NCBI RefSeq assembly: GCF_900176165.1
Contig: NZ_FWWU01000009.1
Coordinates: forward strand, 1,738,501-1,802,500
DNA from: Deinococcus hopiensis KR-140
Lineage (GTDB): Bacteria; Deinococcota; Deinococci; Deinococcales; Deinococcaceae
Length of the DNA: 64,000 nucleotides
Direction of reading: 5' to 3'
In this document: piece by piece, positions 45,900 to 53,771 of the stretch
How the letters are laid out: every line of letters starts with the position of its first letter
Numbering within the stretch: the first letter of the stretch is position 1
Notes under the pieces: generated by a model
What the model was told of the DNA's origin: nothing
Seen by the model: the letters and a program-made list of their open reading frames with translations, nothing else
Databases searched by the model: none
Position numbers and translations under genes: made by a program

Positions 45900-46139
45900 C
45901 TACCTCCGCTCCAATTCTTCGGCGAGGGGAATAGGTGCGTCTAGTTTGGGCTGAAGCACGATCTCCATGCCCAGGGCATCAGCCAGGGCTGTCCAGCGAT
46001 CTGGCATCTTGCCGATTGCCCCACTCAGCATCTGGCTGACATGGGTGCGGGGGATGCCTGCGCGCTCACCCAACTGCTCTTGGGTGAGTCCTTGCTTCTT
46101 CATGGCTTCTCTGGCCTGCAGCCGTATGCGGTCGTTCAT
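45900..46139 (-). CDS. XRE-type HTH repressor of E2
   Basis: 79 residues: MKKQGLTQEQLGERAGIPRT and HVSQMLSGAIG form the helix-turn-helix; WTALADALGMEIVLQPK follows. It is transcribed divergently from the early operon. TTGTGT, 17 bases, TACTAT lies six bases before the ATG, so the message is leaderless. Overlapping GTAC-containing repeats in the divergent promoter are likely its operators. Probably the lysogeny repressor. Confidence 0.8.
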   Translation of the reverse strand: MNDRIRLQAREAMKKQGLTQEQLGERAGIPRTHVSQMLSGAIGKMPDRWTALADALGMEIVLQPKLDAPIPLAEELERR

Positions 46140-46144
46140 ACCCA

Positions 46145-46207
46145 GATAGTACCTCTACCGCGTACCGTACACAAATGTTTGACATACGTACACGATTCGC
46201 GTACTAT
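46145..46207. promoter_or_regulatory. Divergent lysogeny/early promoter region of E2
   Basis: Rightward promoter TTGACA (46179-46184), 17-base spacer, TACTAT (46202-46207). Leftward -10 TACTAT at 46150-46145. Between and across them lie repeated GTAC units (CGCGTACCGTACAC and TACGTACACGATTCGCGTAC) that overlap both promoters and are the probable repressor operators. Confidence 0.75.
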
Positions 46208-46286
46208 AAGGACAGCAGAAAAGCCGGGTCCCCTTCGAAAAGTCCCCGGTCTTCTGACTCCCCTAGCACCTAGCACAAGGAGCACC

Positions 46287-46718
46287 ATGAACATTACCAC
46301 CCCCCGCGCCAAGACAATCACCTACAAGGCCCGCGTTGCTGATGTCGAGTACGGCGTGATTCGCAGCGTCACCACCCACTTCGTGACGCTGGCCCGGGAT
46401 CACAGCGGCAACCTGAGCGCGATCGTGGACGGGGAGAACATGAACTTCGTGGAGGCCTCCCGCCTGTTGGACCGTGCTTCCCAGGTCGAGAAGATCGAGG
46501 AAGTCATCCTGCCCGCTCCGGCTCCCATCGGGAACCCCGCGGCTCACCAGCTGCACCGCACGCTGGGCCGCCTGGGCTACCGCAACCACTACGCGCTGGC
46601 CAGTGAGGTCCTGGGCCGCACGGTGACCAGCTTGGCCGCCCTGACGGCGGAGGATGCGGCTACGGTGCGCAGCTACGCCTTCGGGCAGCTCGGCTTGGAG
46701 ACGGAGCTGGCAGCGTGA
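46287..46718 (+). CDS. 143-residue early prophage protein
   Basis: MNITTPRAKTITYKARVADV, a beta-rich half (VTTHFVTLARDHSGNLSAIV), then a helical half containing HQLHRTLGRLGYRNHYALAS and LTAEDAATVRSYAFGQLG. First gene of the early operon; ACAAGGAGCACC precedes the ATG and a GCCGGG/CCCCGG leader hairpin lies just upstream. Its relative in E1 is broken. Possibly a DNA-binding early regulator; function unknown. Confidence 0.7.
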   Translation: MNITTPRAKTITYKARVADVEYGVIRSVTTHFVTLARDHSGNLSAIVDGENMNFVEASRLLDRASQVEKIEEVILPAPAPIGNPAAHQLHRTLGRLGYRNHYALASEVLGRTVTSLAALTAEDAATVRSYAFGQLGLETELAA

Positions 46719-46933
46719 AGCAGATCGAGTTGATGGGCGTGACCCTCTCCGGCTGGAAGGCCGGAGGCATGGTTCACCTGGCGGCAGCCGTCGATGGAGC
46801 GGATGCGGAGGCGCGCGCCTCCCTCCTCGCAGCGTTGCTCGAACTGAAGGGCATGACGGTGGAGGTGGCGCCGTGCCGGGCCACGGACGGGAGCCTGATC
46901 TTCGTGAACGTGAATGCAGAGGTGGCGGCGTGA
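46715..46933 (+). CDS. 72-residue early prophage protein
   Basis: MKQIELMGVTLSGWKAGGMV, then SLLAALLELKGMTVEVAPCR and ATDGSLIFVNVNAEVAA. GTG start overlapping the previous stop (GTGA). The E1 copy (38107-38325) is conserved and intact. Small alpha/beta protein of unknown function. Confidence 0.7.
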   Translation: MKQIELMGVTLSGWKAGGMVHLAAAVDGADAEARASLLAALLELKGMTVEVAPCRATDGSLIFVNVNAEVAA

Positions 46934-47082
46934 GCGGGGCACGGTACATGAGCGGGCGGTGCTGGGCTGGGCGCACCGGTGCCCTCCTGATCGCTTGGGA
47001 TGCGGCCCAGTACCAGCGGGACCTGTGCCGGATCTCCCCTGCTTACCGGGCGGCACGTGGAACTTGGGGAGGCTTGGCGTGA
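46930..47082 (+). CDS. 50-residue early prophage protein
   Basis: Starts in a GTGA overlap with the previous stop: MSGARYMSGRCWAGRTGALL, then IAWDAAQYQRDLCRISPAYR. Third member of a coupled early operon. The corresponding E1 sequence (38322-38420) is related but not continuous. Function unknown. Confidence 0.55.
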   Translation: MSGARYMSGRCWAGRTGALLIAWDAAQYQRDLCRISPAYRAARGTWGGLA

Positions 47083-47087
47083 AGGGT

Positions 47088-47300
47088 TCAAAGCAGGAAG
47101 GCCACGAAAAAACACAGGCCCGCCAGCAGAGACAATCCCCACAGGGCATACCGGACCATGGCACCGCGAAGGAACAACGCCAGGCCCAGAAGGAAGAAGG
47201 CCAAGGCCAACGCGCCTAGGAGCAGCACGGGGACGAACATCGGCTTAGTGTGAAAAGTGTGACCAGCCAGTATTTCTGTCCGGTATTGACGCCCGTTCAT
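47088..47300 (-). CDS. 70-residue membrane protein at cargo-locus edge (E2)
   Basis: MNGRQYRTEILAGHTFHTKP, then two helices (VPVLLLGALALAFFLLGLAL; YALWGLSLLAGLCFFVAFLL). Nearly identical in its second half to the E1 copy. Convergent with the early operon. Small two-helix prophage proteins can exclude superinfecting phage; that role is inference. Confidence 0.65.
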   Translation of the reverse strand: MNGRQYRTEILAGHTFHTKPMFVPVLLLGALALAFFLLGLALFLRGAMVRYALWGLSLLAGLCFFVAFLL

Positions 47301-47704
47301 CTAATTCTCCGGCAGGCCCTCGCTTCATTAAAAACGGCCCCACCCCGCCGACTGGCAAGGGTGGGGCCTTCTTCCACAGACGTGATCAAGATGAGCTTCT
47401 GCTCTGAAGGCAAGCCGAGAGACAAAACCGTCAGGGCAGAACAGTTAGATTTCTGGTATGAGCAGAACGGTCCACCGTCGGCTCGCACCTTCATGTAGGT
47501 CAGGTCTTCAACACGCTGTCATGCGGGACATGTATGCTCCAAGAGACTCAGGTAGTGCCCCTATGAGGGGCCGACGGGTAGGGGGCAGATCCTACGCAGC
47601 CGAGAGTTCCACTACCAGCTTTTCGTGGCGGCCTTGAGTCGTTACTTCTGCATGGTAACTGGAGCTTTCGGCTCCTATCTTTTCCACAGGCTGTGGATAA
47701 CTCT
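47301..47704 (+). promoter_or_regulatory. Leader of the low-GC operon, with paired DnaA-box-like sites
   Basis: Contains the GGCCCCACCC/GGGTGGGGCC hairpin (about 47337-47366), a smaller GGAGC/GCTCC hairpin (47660-47673), and TTTTCCACAGGCTGTGGATAA at 47680-47700, an inverted pair in which the right half is a perfect TTATCCACA DnaA box. It overlaps the ribosome-binding zone of the next gene. No gene is certain here. Confidence 0.45.
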
Positions 47705-48493
47705 ATGACCAATCAAATACCCCTACCCGAACACCCGAAGCTTAAAGATCCAACCGTCAAGACGGTGGCCTTCGAAATGACATTCGTTAGTAAACAATCT
47801 GCAGAACAGGTTGTGTCTGAAATACAGAGGGCACTTAGCGCTGAATACCCAAAGATGGCGCAAAGATGGGGACATAAAGTAGAAGCTTCCTTCGATCCCG
47901 AAGATCCTTCTACGCCTCAGTTCACAGCCTCTATTGCGACTCCTCCTCCTAACGAACCTCAGTTCAAATTCTACAGCGACCAACATCAGCGAGAAGTACA
48001 GGTTGGGGAAGCATTTTTACAATTCTTGCTTGCGGGAGAATATCCTGGTTGGTCAGCCTTCTTGGTATACCTTAAAAAAATTCTCAGTCTCCACCATCAA
48101 GCAGCTGAAACGATTGGATATACTTCTTTTAAATTAATTTATGTCAATCGAATAGATTGGTTTCCAGGAGCGGAGGAGAAAATCCTTGAGGCTTGGACAT
48201 TGCCTGTCCCTCCTCCATTATCCGATTCGGTTCAAGTGGATTCCAGACAGCAGCGGATCGTTATACAGTTCCCTGATGGAGATCAGGAGATAACTATTAC
48301 TGCTCCAGGCGTAGATGATGAAGAACCTAGCAGACCTGTAATTCAGCTGGATATCGATCATCACATTGACTTCGATAAACCAGAACGGGCTCTACCGGAC
48401 AACCTACTTGCTTGGCTTGAAATTGCACACGAACGGATACACCAAACATTTCGCTGTGCTCTACGACCAGATTTCTTGGAGGCAATATCATGA
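47705..48493 (+). CDS. TIGR04255-like protein, first gene of low-GC cargo operon
   Basis: 262 residues with the general pattern of the sporadically distributed TIGR04255 family: an N-terminal strand (VKTVAFEMTFVS), QFKFYSDQHQREVQVGEAFL, a WSAFLVYLKKILSL helix, GYTSFKLIYVNRIDWFPG, and a C-terminal LDIDHHIDF ... WLEIAHERIHQTFRC. No catalytic motif. Clearly lower GC than the prophage and chromosome. An in-frame GTG at 47693 is an alternative start. It overlaps the next gene (ATGA). Family match is by eye; a role in defence is inference from context. Confidence 0.65.
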   Translation: MTNQIPLPEHPKLKDPTVKTVAFEMTFVSKQSAEQVVSEIQRALSAEYPKMAQRWGHKVEASFDPEDPSTPQFTASIATPPPNEPQFKFYSDQHQREVQVGEAFLQFLLAGEYPGWSAFLVYLKKILSLHHQAAETIGYTSFKLIYVNRIDWFPGAEEKILEAWTLPVPPPLSDSVQVDSRQQRIVIQFPDGDQEITITAPGVDDEEPSRPVIQLDIDHHIDFDKPERALPDNLLAWLEIAHERIHQTFRCALRPDFLEAIS

Positions 48494-49314
48494 CACGCAG
48501 CTATCATGATTGGTCAGTCGTTAGCAATCGAGATGTTGTTCAAGGGATGGAATCAAATCGGCAATCAAGTAACAGAAAAGCCACAGGGACTCCGGTTAAT
48601 ATCCCTCTCAAGGGCAAACTAGGTCGTATTATCTTTAGAGGTAGCACAAATCCCACAGCCGACGCAATGGCCTTAGCTCTCAGGCTTGAGCAAGCTACAC
48701 CACGAGTAATGATTGCAAAAGACGCAACCTGGGCACCTCATGTGTCATCAAAATCTCTAGATACTCGAAGTCGACTCTCTGAACCTAAGGTACGTGTAGC
48801 CGTGATGTATGGGAGCGCCATGAGAAGCGACTCGGGTACATATACTGAGTTTAATATTCGAGTTGGCAGGGTAACAGAAAAGCGTTCTCCAGATTTAGCA
48901 GCGCTAGCCGAAGCACGTCGAAGGCAGGACCAAGCCAAGAAAGAACAAGCTCGTGAAATCATTGAACAGTCTTCATGGGGGCGTCCTTGCAAGGCCTTAT
49001 ATTTTGAACTAGGAGAACAACAGTCTTCTAAATTAATCGCTCTAATCCACTCCAACCACTTAGCCAACACAGAACTTACATACGCCCTAGAAGCAGCCGG
49101 CCAGTTTCACTCAACAAAACTAGTACGGTCTCTTTTGACTCCCTTCTTAACGCATGAAAAACCATATGTTCGCGAAGGCGCAGTATACGGACTTGGACAG
49201 CATCGCGGGGTACCAGAAATTCGCGAAATCCTTCAAAAGCAACACGCCCAGGAGACAAGCCCTGGTGTTCGTGAGGCCATTGAGGATGTTCTGGAAGGCG
49301 ACTCTGACGATTAA
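48490..49314 (+). CDS. HEAT-like repeat protein, second gene of low-GC cargo operon
   Basis: 274 residues. The N-terminal half has strands (VNIPLKGKLGRIIFRGS; VRVAVMYGSAMRS) and no known motif. The C-terminal half is helical with HEAT/Armadillo-like units: SSKLIALIHSNHLANTELTY, ALEAAGQFHSTKLVRSLLTP, VREGAVYGLGQHRGVPEIRE. Such units mediate protein binding. Translationally coupled on both sides (ATGA before, TAATG after). Probably a scaffold partner of the other two products. Function unknown. Confidence 0.6.
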   Translation: MTRSYHDWSVVSNRDVVQGMESNRQSSNRKATGTPVNIPLKGKLGRIIFRGSTNPTADAMALALRLEQATPRVMIAKDATWAPHVSSKSLDTRSRLSEPKVRVAVMYGSAMRSDSGTYTEFNIRVGRVTEKRSPDLAALAEARRRQDQAKKEQAREIIEQSSWGRPCKALYFELGEQQSSKLIALIHSNHLANTELTYALEAAGQFHSTKLVRSLLTPFLTHEKPYVREGAVYGLGQHRGVPEIREILQKQHAQETSPGVREAIEDVLEGDSDD

Positions 49315-49829
49315 TGACTGCCACCTCCGCCGTATTTCGTGTCATAGATCGCAAATCATGTCCTGAGGAGACCACCCCAGCTGAACTGGCAGAGTTGGTT
49401 TTTAAGGATCGTTATGGACATTACAATAACTTGTCAGTCTATCTGGTTAGCAAAGAGGACGACCTAATACTTCAGATTGCCGCTGAACACCATGCCAAGG
49501 CTCCTCTTATGCCAAGCAATAGAGCTTTGGTCGATATATCTGACTTATTTAACGAAGAATGTCTACACTCACCCGATGAAAACTGCCCCTTCTCTTTGTG
49601 GAATCAAGCGCACCATGAAATAATGTTTGCAGATACGGCACAAGCCGTTTTGCCATCGGCCTCTCTACTTTGTCCCATACTAAAAAATAGATGGGTGGGC
49701 ATCAGGGAAAAGCCGATGAAGCAATATGCTCGTACAAGATGGGCTAATAGAGATCCGGAGTGGCTGCAAGCGTGCACAAATCCAAAAGTGGCAGAATGGG
49801 CTGCCTTACAGCCCAAACTATCACCATAG
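49314..49829 (+). CDS. Unknown protein, third gene of low-GC cargo operon
   Basis: 171 residues; ATG overlaps the previous stop (TAATG). Contains AELAELVFKDRYGHYNNLSV, DDLILQIAAEHHAKAPLM, and a Cys/His-bearing stretch ECLHSPDENCPFSLWNQAHH that could bind a metal. The C-terminus is helical and basic. No family recognised. It could be the effector or a regulator; the sequence does not decide. Confidence 0.55.
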   Translation: MTATSAVFRVIDRKSCPEETTPAELAELVFKDRYGHYNNLSVYLVSKEDDLILQIAAEHHAKAPLMPSNRALVDISDLFNEECLHSPDENCPFSLWNQAHHEIMFADTAQAVLPSASLLCPILKNRWVGIREKPMKQYARTRWANRDPEWLQACTNPKVAEWAALQPKLSP

Positions 49830-49897
49830 TCAAGTTGAGGCGTAATTTGTTCGTGCCTCTTCTACTTCTTCTCCACCACCCCTTCTATCCCAGCAAA

Positions 49898-49936
49898 AAG
49901 GCCCCACCCGCCGCGAGGCAAGGTGGGGCCTTTTTC
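49898..49936. terminator. Bidirectional terminator after the cargo operon
   Basis: AAAAAGGCCCCACC and GGTGGGGCCTTTTT: nine-base GC arms (49900-49908, 49922-49930) with A- and T-runs on both sides. Serves the operon to the left and the minus-strand gene to the right. Confidence 0.85.
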
Positions 49937-49939
49937 GTC

Positions 49940-50776
49940 TTAGGGCATGTTGGCAGGCATCGCCGCCGGACCTGGGACCACACGAGTCCCGTCAAACTGG
50001 TAGGAGCGGTCAAAATAGACGACCTGGTAGGAGCGGTCATAACGGCTTCTTCTGGAAGTGACGTAACCGTAAGTCCCATTGACCGTCTGCTGTATCCGGC
50101 AGGTGGTCACGCCGTAGGGGAACGACGGGATGTTGAGGATTCTGAAGTCTTTACAGTCCGTGGCCGTTTTGAGGTAGGTATTGCTGTCGAAGCGGTAGCT
50201 CTCTGCGGCGAGGACGGCGTTACGCAACAGGGACTGGGCCACCAGGAGATTTGGGTAACGGTGGCGGTCCATGATGAAGCCGTCCTGAACATCGTCCCAC
50301 AGAAGGGCCCCCGGAACGACCAGAAGAACGTGCCCTGCCCACCAGAGGACCTTGCGCCAGAGGACCACTTGGTACCGTGGATCATGTGTCCCCCATCGGC
50401 GATAGGCCTTGGTGTAACTGGGCAGCATCACGGCTGTGGAACCCAGAGCGATGCTTGACCACAGCGGCCAATCCTGCAAGGTCAGCCCCTGGAAAGCAAG
50501 GATGTCTGTGTCCTCCCAATACGCCCCCGTATAAGCCTCGTAGAGACTGGGGATCCATGGGAAGAGAAGGACGCTGACGACACCCCAATAACCGATGATC
50601 CCGAAGAGCAGCCCCATCGCGCAGCCCCAGCGCATATGGGCTTTGTGGTGACCCAGCAGGGTGAAGCCTGCACCCGGGAAAAGCAGGTTTAGCAACACAC
50701 CAGTGATATAGATCCACCTGGATTTCCGGGGTGGGCCTGCCGCTCCAATAGGGTCTTCCGATGTGGGGGCGGCCAT
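49940..50776 (-). CDS. Membrane protein with pilin-like C-terminal region
   Basis: 278 residues. Four hydrophobic segments lie in the first 150 residues (ITGVLLNLLFPGAGFTLLG; AMGLLFGIIGYWGVVSVLL; LWSSIALGSTAVML; VLWWAGHVLLVVPGALLW). The C-terminal 120 residues (LLVAQSLLRNAVLAAESYRF, NTYLKTATDC, YGVTTCRI) resemble the helix and disulfide-bonded globular part of Deinococcus-type pilins. The N-terminus resembles small TM2-like membrane proteins. It occupies the E2 cargo locus. It may modify pili or the envelope; function unknown. Confidence 0.6.
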   Translation of the reverse strand: MAAPTSEDPIGAAGPPRKSRWIYITGVLLNLLFPGAGFTLLGHHKAHMRWGCAMGLLFGIIGYWGVVSVLLFPWIPSLYEAYTGAYWEDTDILAFQGLTLQDWPLWSSIALGSTAVMLPSYTKAYRRWGTHDPRYQVVLWRKVLWWAGHVLLVVPGALLWDDVQDGFIMDRHRYPNLLVAQSLLRNAVLAAESYRFDSNTYLKTATDCKDFRILNIPSFPYGVTTCRIQQTVNGTYGYVTSRRSRYDRSYQVVYFDRSYQFDGTRVVPGPAAMPANMP

Positions 50777-50822
50777 ACCCGCAGTCTATGGGGCCGTTCG
50801 TTTGGCGCGAGTTGTCCGTGCC

Positions 50823-50978
50823 TCAGCCTTCACAGCCCATCGCGCGGAGGATGTCCGTCATGCTGACAGCTGTTGTTGATGACAGACTTCTCACCTGAAT
50901 GACGCTCACCTGGGGCGGGGTTTGTACCGTCACTTTCCGGCGTAACGCTGCCATCGCCTTGCTCAACTGCTGTCGCAT
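50823..50978 (-). CDS. Small protein with C-terminal GCEG motif (E2)
   Basis: 51 residues: MRQQLSKAMAALRRKVTVQT, a Val/Ser-rich middle, then VSMTDILRAMGCEG. The last twelve residues match the pattern of two other prophage proteins (42147-42332 and 54088-54285). ATG 50978 is chosen for the GAGAGGGGGA upstream; an in-frame ATG at 51020 is possible. Function unknown. Confidence 0.55.
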   Translation of the reverse strand: MRQQLSKAMAALRRKVTVQTPPQVSVIQVRSLSSTTAVSMTDILRAMGCEG

Positions 50979-51088
50979 ACATTCCCCCTCTCCTGCTTTG
51001 TTCTGTTCATTACATTGCACCCCTCCCCCTAACGGGGGCCTTACTGTGAAAAACCTACCTTTAAGGTTGAACCTTAAGCTGTGCTGCG

Positions 51089-51610
51089 CTACTTCTTCTT
51101 GACCACTGCCCGGTACAGTGCCTCCAGTCCAGCCACGGCGCCAGCCTTGAGCGCCGGTGCGAACGGCCGGACCCAGACGGGCAGCAGCGGCACACCGTAC
51201 CGGTCGAACACCACGCCCAAGATCAGCACCACCAAGGCGTCGGCGCTCTTGCCTTTCACGAGGGGCGCACCGTCGCGCACGGCGAGGCTCACCACTCCGG
51301 CCACCGTGGTAGCGAGGGACAGGGCCTCGGGGAAGCTCAGCTTCCGGTCTCCGAGTGCGGCCTTGACCTGATCGATGCCGCCCAGCACCTGGGGAAGCAG
51401 GCGCGTGAGCAGGGCGGCCAGGTCTCTGTCCCCGAGCGGTGCAGGCGGGAGAGGTGTGGGTGGCGGCACGAGTTTGGGCAGGGTTGGGATGCCCTCAGGG
51501 GTCCGCTGAGGCGTGATCGGCGCAAGAGGTGCGGAGAGAATGACAGTGCCCGCCTTGCGGCGGGCTTCGAGGATGGCCTTCACGAGGTCAGAACCGGGAG
51601 GCGGGGTCAT
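51089..51610 (-). CDS. 173-residue lysis-cassette-linked protein
   Basis: N-terminal Pro-rich linker, then LAALLTRLLPQVLGGIDQVK, FPEALSLATTVAGVVSLAVR, and a hydrophobic stretch ALVVLILGVVFDRYGVPLLP. Its last residues are basic (VVKKK). Decayed relative at 40440-40993. Position after the holin-like gene suggests a lysis or membrane role. Function unknown. Confidence 0.6.
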   Translation of the reverse strand: MTPPPGSDLVKAILEARRKAGTVILSAPLAPITPQRTPEGIPTLPKLVPPPTPLPPAPLGDRDLAALLTRLLPQVLGGIDQVKAALGDRKLSFPEALSLATTVAGVVSLAVRDGAPLVKGKSADALVVLILGVVFDRYGVPLLPVWVRPFAPALKAGAVAGLEALYRAVVKKK

Positions 51611-51618
51611 GGGTGCTC

Positions 51619-51969
51619 CTAGTCGCGGGGTCGCAGATCGGGCAGGCTGCCCGTCTGGGGAATGGTCTGTGTGGGGGCGTCGCTCGGATCGACGGGCACC
51701 GGTGCCATGCCGTTGGCAGCGTTGGCGCGGTCAGCGGAGATGCCTCGGATCTGGTGGACGCCCAGCATGGAGACGCAGGCGGTCAGGATGAAGCTCGTGA
51801 TCGCCTCATTGGGCGGCGGCTTCCCAGTGAAGTAGCTGTGAGCGTGCATGAACAGGATCACGTAGAAGCCTGTGGCGCCCGGCACGAGCGTGTAGAGCCC
51901 GCCCGTCGTGCCGGGCACGAGGACGCGCTGCAGCCGCTGAAGGGGTTTCTCAGGGGGCCGTCGTGACAT
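51619..51969 (-). CDS. Holin-like two-TM protein
   Basis: 116 residues with two hydrophobic helices (GGLYTLVPGATGFYVILFMH; AITSFILTACVSMLGV) and a polar Pro/Asp-rich C-terminus. It begins inside the end of the endolysin gene (20-base overlap). Size, helices and position fit a phage holin that releases endolysin through the membrane. Class not assigned. Confidence 0.55.
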   Translation of the reverse strand: MSRRPPEKPLQRLQRVLVPGTTGGLYTLVPGATGFYVILFMHAHSYFTGKPPPNEAITSFILTACVSMLGVHQIRGISADRANAANGMAPVPVDPSDAPTQTIPQTGSLPDLRPRD

Positions 51970-52762
51970 ACAGCTTCTCTCCCACCTGTGTCTTCTTCAC
52001 GACCTGGTGTGTGCCGCTGGGCAGCGTGATGGTGTCGCCTTCCAGCCGGGCTGTCGCGGGGTCCATCTGCCGCCCGTTCACCCACAACTGCTTCCAGGGG
52101 ATCGACGGGTGGACGATGGCTTCCTGGCTGGCCAGCGCTTCCGCCTGCTCGCGCAGCATCGGCACCACTCGCCGGTATCGGGCCAGACGGTCGTCGAAGC
52201 CGTTCTGCCCGCCGTTGATGCGCTGCGTGATCGTCACCATGTCTCCCGCGTCAGCCGCGGCGTTCAGCCCTCGGTCCGTCCAGAACAACCCACACACTTG
52301 GGCCGAGACACTGGCCTGCAGGATCAGGTTGGGGTTGCCTTCCAGGTCCAGCCCGATGCGCTGCCCGTAGGCGCGGTAGGCGTCCCGTCCGGTCAACTGG
52401 GGCCAGCCGCCGCCTCGGTACGCCCAGCCATCGTTGGGCCCCGTGTTGCCCATACGGCCGTTGTAGACCTTGTTCGCCAGTGCTTGCGGATTGCCAGCGT
52501 AGGGAGCGGCGCTCGCCACCGTAGGGAACCGGCGTGGCCAGGTCTGGCAGATGCGCGAGGCCTGGGAGTAGTTCAGGTTCTCGCGCACGCCCACGAACTC
52601 GCTCTCGTGCGCCCACTGGGCTACAAACATCCCCAGGCGCTCAGGGGTCTTGTTGATGCCGTGCCGCTCGAGCACCGGCAGCAGGGCGTTCACCACGCTC
52701 ACCGGATCCGGGTTACGCGGCGCCACTGCGCGGATGTGCTCAGGGGTCAGCGTGAGGTTCAT
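51950..52762 (-). CDS. Endolysin, glycoside hydrolase 19 with wall-binding tail
   Basis: 270 residues. The GH19 domain spans about 1-190: MFVAQWAHESEFVGVRENL contains the acidic catalytic pair (Glu53 in AHESE and Glu62 in ENLNYS), followed by YRGGGWPQLTGRDAYRAYG. The C-terminal 45 residues (LWVNGRQMDPATARLEGDTI) resemble a copper-amine-oxidase-N-like stalk domain. It cuts peptidoglycan to lyse the cell. No signal peptide, so it needs the holin. Starts in an ATGA overlap with the coiled-coil gene. Confidence 0.85.
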   Translation of the reverse strand: MNLTLTPEHIRAVAPRNPDPVSVVNALLPVLERHGINKTPERLGMFVAQWAHESEFVGVRENLNYSQASRICQTWPRRFPTVASAAPYAGNPQALANKVYNGRMGNTGPNDGWAYRGGGWPQLTGRDAYRAYGQRIGLDLEGNPNLILQASVSAQVCGLFWTDRGLNAAADAGDMVTITQRINGGQNGFDDRLARYRRVVPMLREQAEALASQEAIVHPSIPWKQLWVNGRQMDPATARLEGDTITLPSGTHQVVKKTQVGEKLYVTTAP

Positions 52763-53214
52763 ACGGTGCCTCCATCGGCCAGCTGGCGGGCCATGTCGCG
52801 CATTTGGCAGCCCTGAGTTCCGCACGTGGCCACCGCGGCCAGTTGGCTGTGCAGCTCGCCGTTCTCGCGGTTGAGGGCGTCCTTCTCTTGCTGCAGTTGC
52901 TGGATGGTGGCCGCCAGACGGAGGTTGTGGTGTTCTGCTGCCGCACCGTCTTTTTCCAGCAGGCGCACGCGGTCCTTGAGGGAGTCATTCTCCTTTTCGA
53001 GACTGTCGTTTTTCTGCTGTAACAGCGCGATTTTGGTTTCAGCGTCGGACAGGCTTTCTTCCAACTTATCGATGCGCTTCTCAAGCCGGTCAATGAGCGC
53101 CTGCTCGCTTGTTTTGGCGTTGCTCATCCGCACGTTGAGGAAGCCCAGGAAGCCCACCAGCACGGTTCCCACTGTGCCGATGGTGGCGGTCACCAGGGCG
53201 GGGTCAAGGGCCAT
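52759..53214 (-). CDS. Membrane-anchored coiled-coil protein, possible spanin
   Basis: 151 residues. N-terminal helix (TATIGTVGTVLVGFLGFLNV) followed by a long coiled coil (LIDRLEKRIDKLEESLSDAE ... LEKENDSLKDRVRLLEKD) and two Cys near the end (CGTQGC). The topology of one helix and a long coiled coil next to the endolysin resembles an inner-membrane spanin. ATG 53214 has GGGGAG upstream. It overlaps the previous gene by 11 bases. Confidence 0.65.
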   Translation of the reverse strand: MALDPALVTATIGTVGTVLVGFLGFLNVRMSNAKTSEQALIDRLEKRIDKLEESLSDAETKIALLQQKNDSLEKENDSLKDRVRLLEKDGAAAEHHNLRLAATIQQLQQEKDALNRENGELHSQLAAVATCGTQGCQMRDMARQLADGGTV

Positions 53215-53632
53215 GCTGCTCCCCGGGTTCATTGATGCTTCTGGCCGCCAGGAGCTTGTAGACGATGATGATGGCCGTCCAGCCGTAGGTGGTTGTGCCG
53301 GTCAAGATCGTGCCTGAGCCGAGGACCAGGGAGACGATGACGCTAATCCAGAAGAAAAGCGCCAGGAGGTAGGCGATGCGTCTGCCCGTGTCCGTGGCGC
53401 TGAGGACGAGGGTCAGGCCTGTGAGCACGGCCAGCCAGCCCCAGACCGCTTGGGGCATCCAGGCCATGCCACCGTAACTTTTGCTGGTCTGGCTGTGGAT
53501 CAAGTCGCCTTGCAGCAGGAAGACCAGGCCGAACCCGAGGGTGTGCCCTGCGATGAGCAGGCGCGCCAGGATGTGCCGGTCGTGCAGGTGGGTTTGAAAG
53601 CGCTTGGGCCAGGTGCGGAGTAATGAGGGCAT
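53204..53632 (-). CDS. Four-TM lysis-cassette membrane protein
   Basis: 142 residues: four hydrophobic segments (LLIAGHTLGFGLVFLLQGDL; AVWGWLAVLTGLTLVL; IAYLLALFFWISVIVSLVLG; YGWTAIIIVYKLLAA). ATG 53632 has GAAGAGGTGG upstream. First gene of the minus-strand lysis operon. A decayed copy is at 30850-31190. It may be a second holin or antiholin; that is inference. Confidence 0.65.
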   Translation of the reverse strand: MPSLLRTWPKRFQTHLHDRHILARLLIAGHTLGFGLVFLLQGDLIHSQTSKSYGGMAWMPQAVWGWLAVLTGLTLVLSATDTGRRIAYLLALFFWISVIVSLVLGSGTILTGTTTYGWTAIIIVYKLLAARSINEPGEQHGP

Positions 53633-53771
53633 GGCCACCTCTTCTCCCGGCATGACGAACTGCCCAGGGGCCGGGGGGACCTGGGCAGGAGGAAGGCAGG
53701 GGCGCTGACTAAGTGTACAAATTACATTAAGAAGACATTAAAACGTAAGAAATTAAACACTAAGCTGAGGA

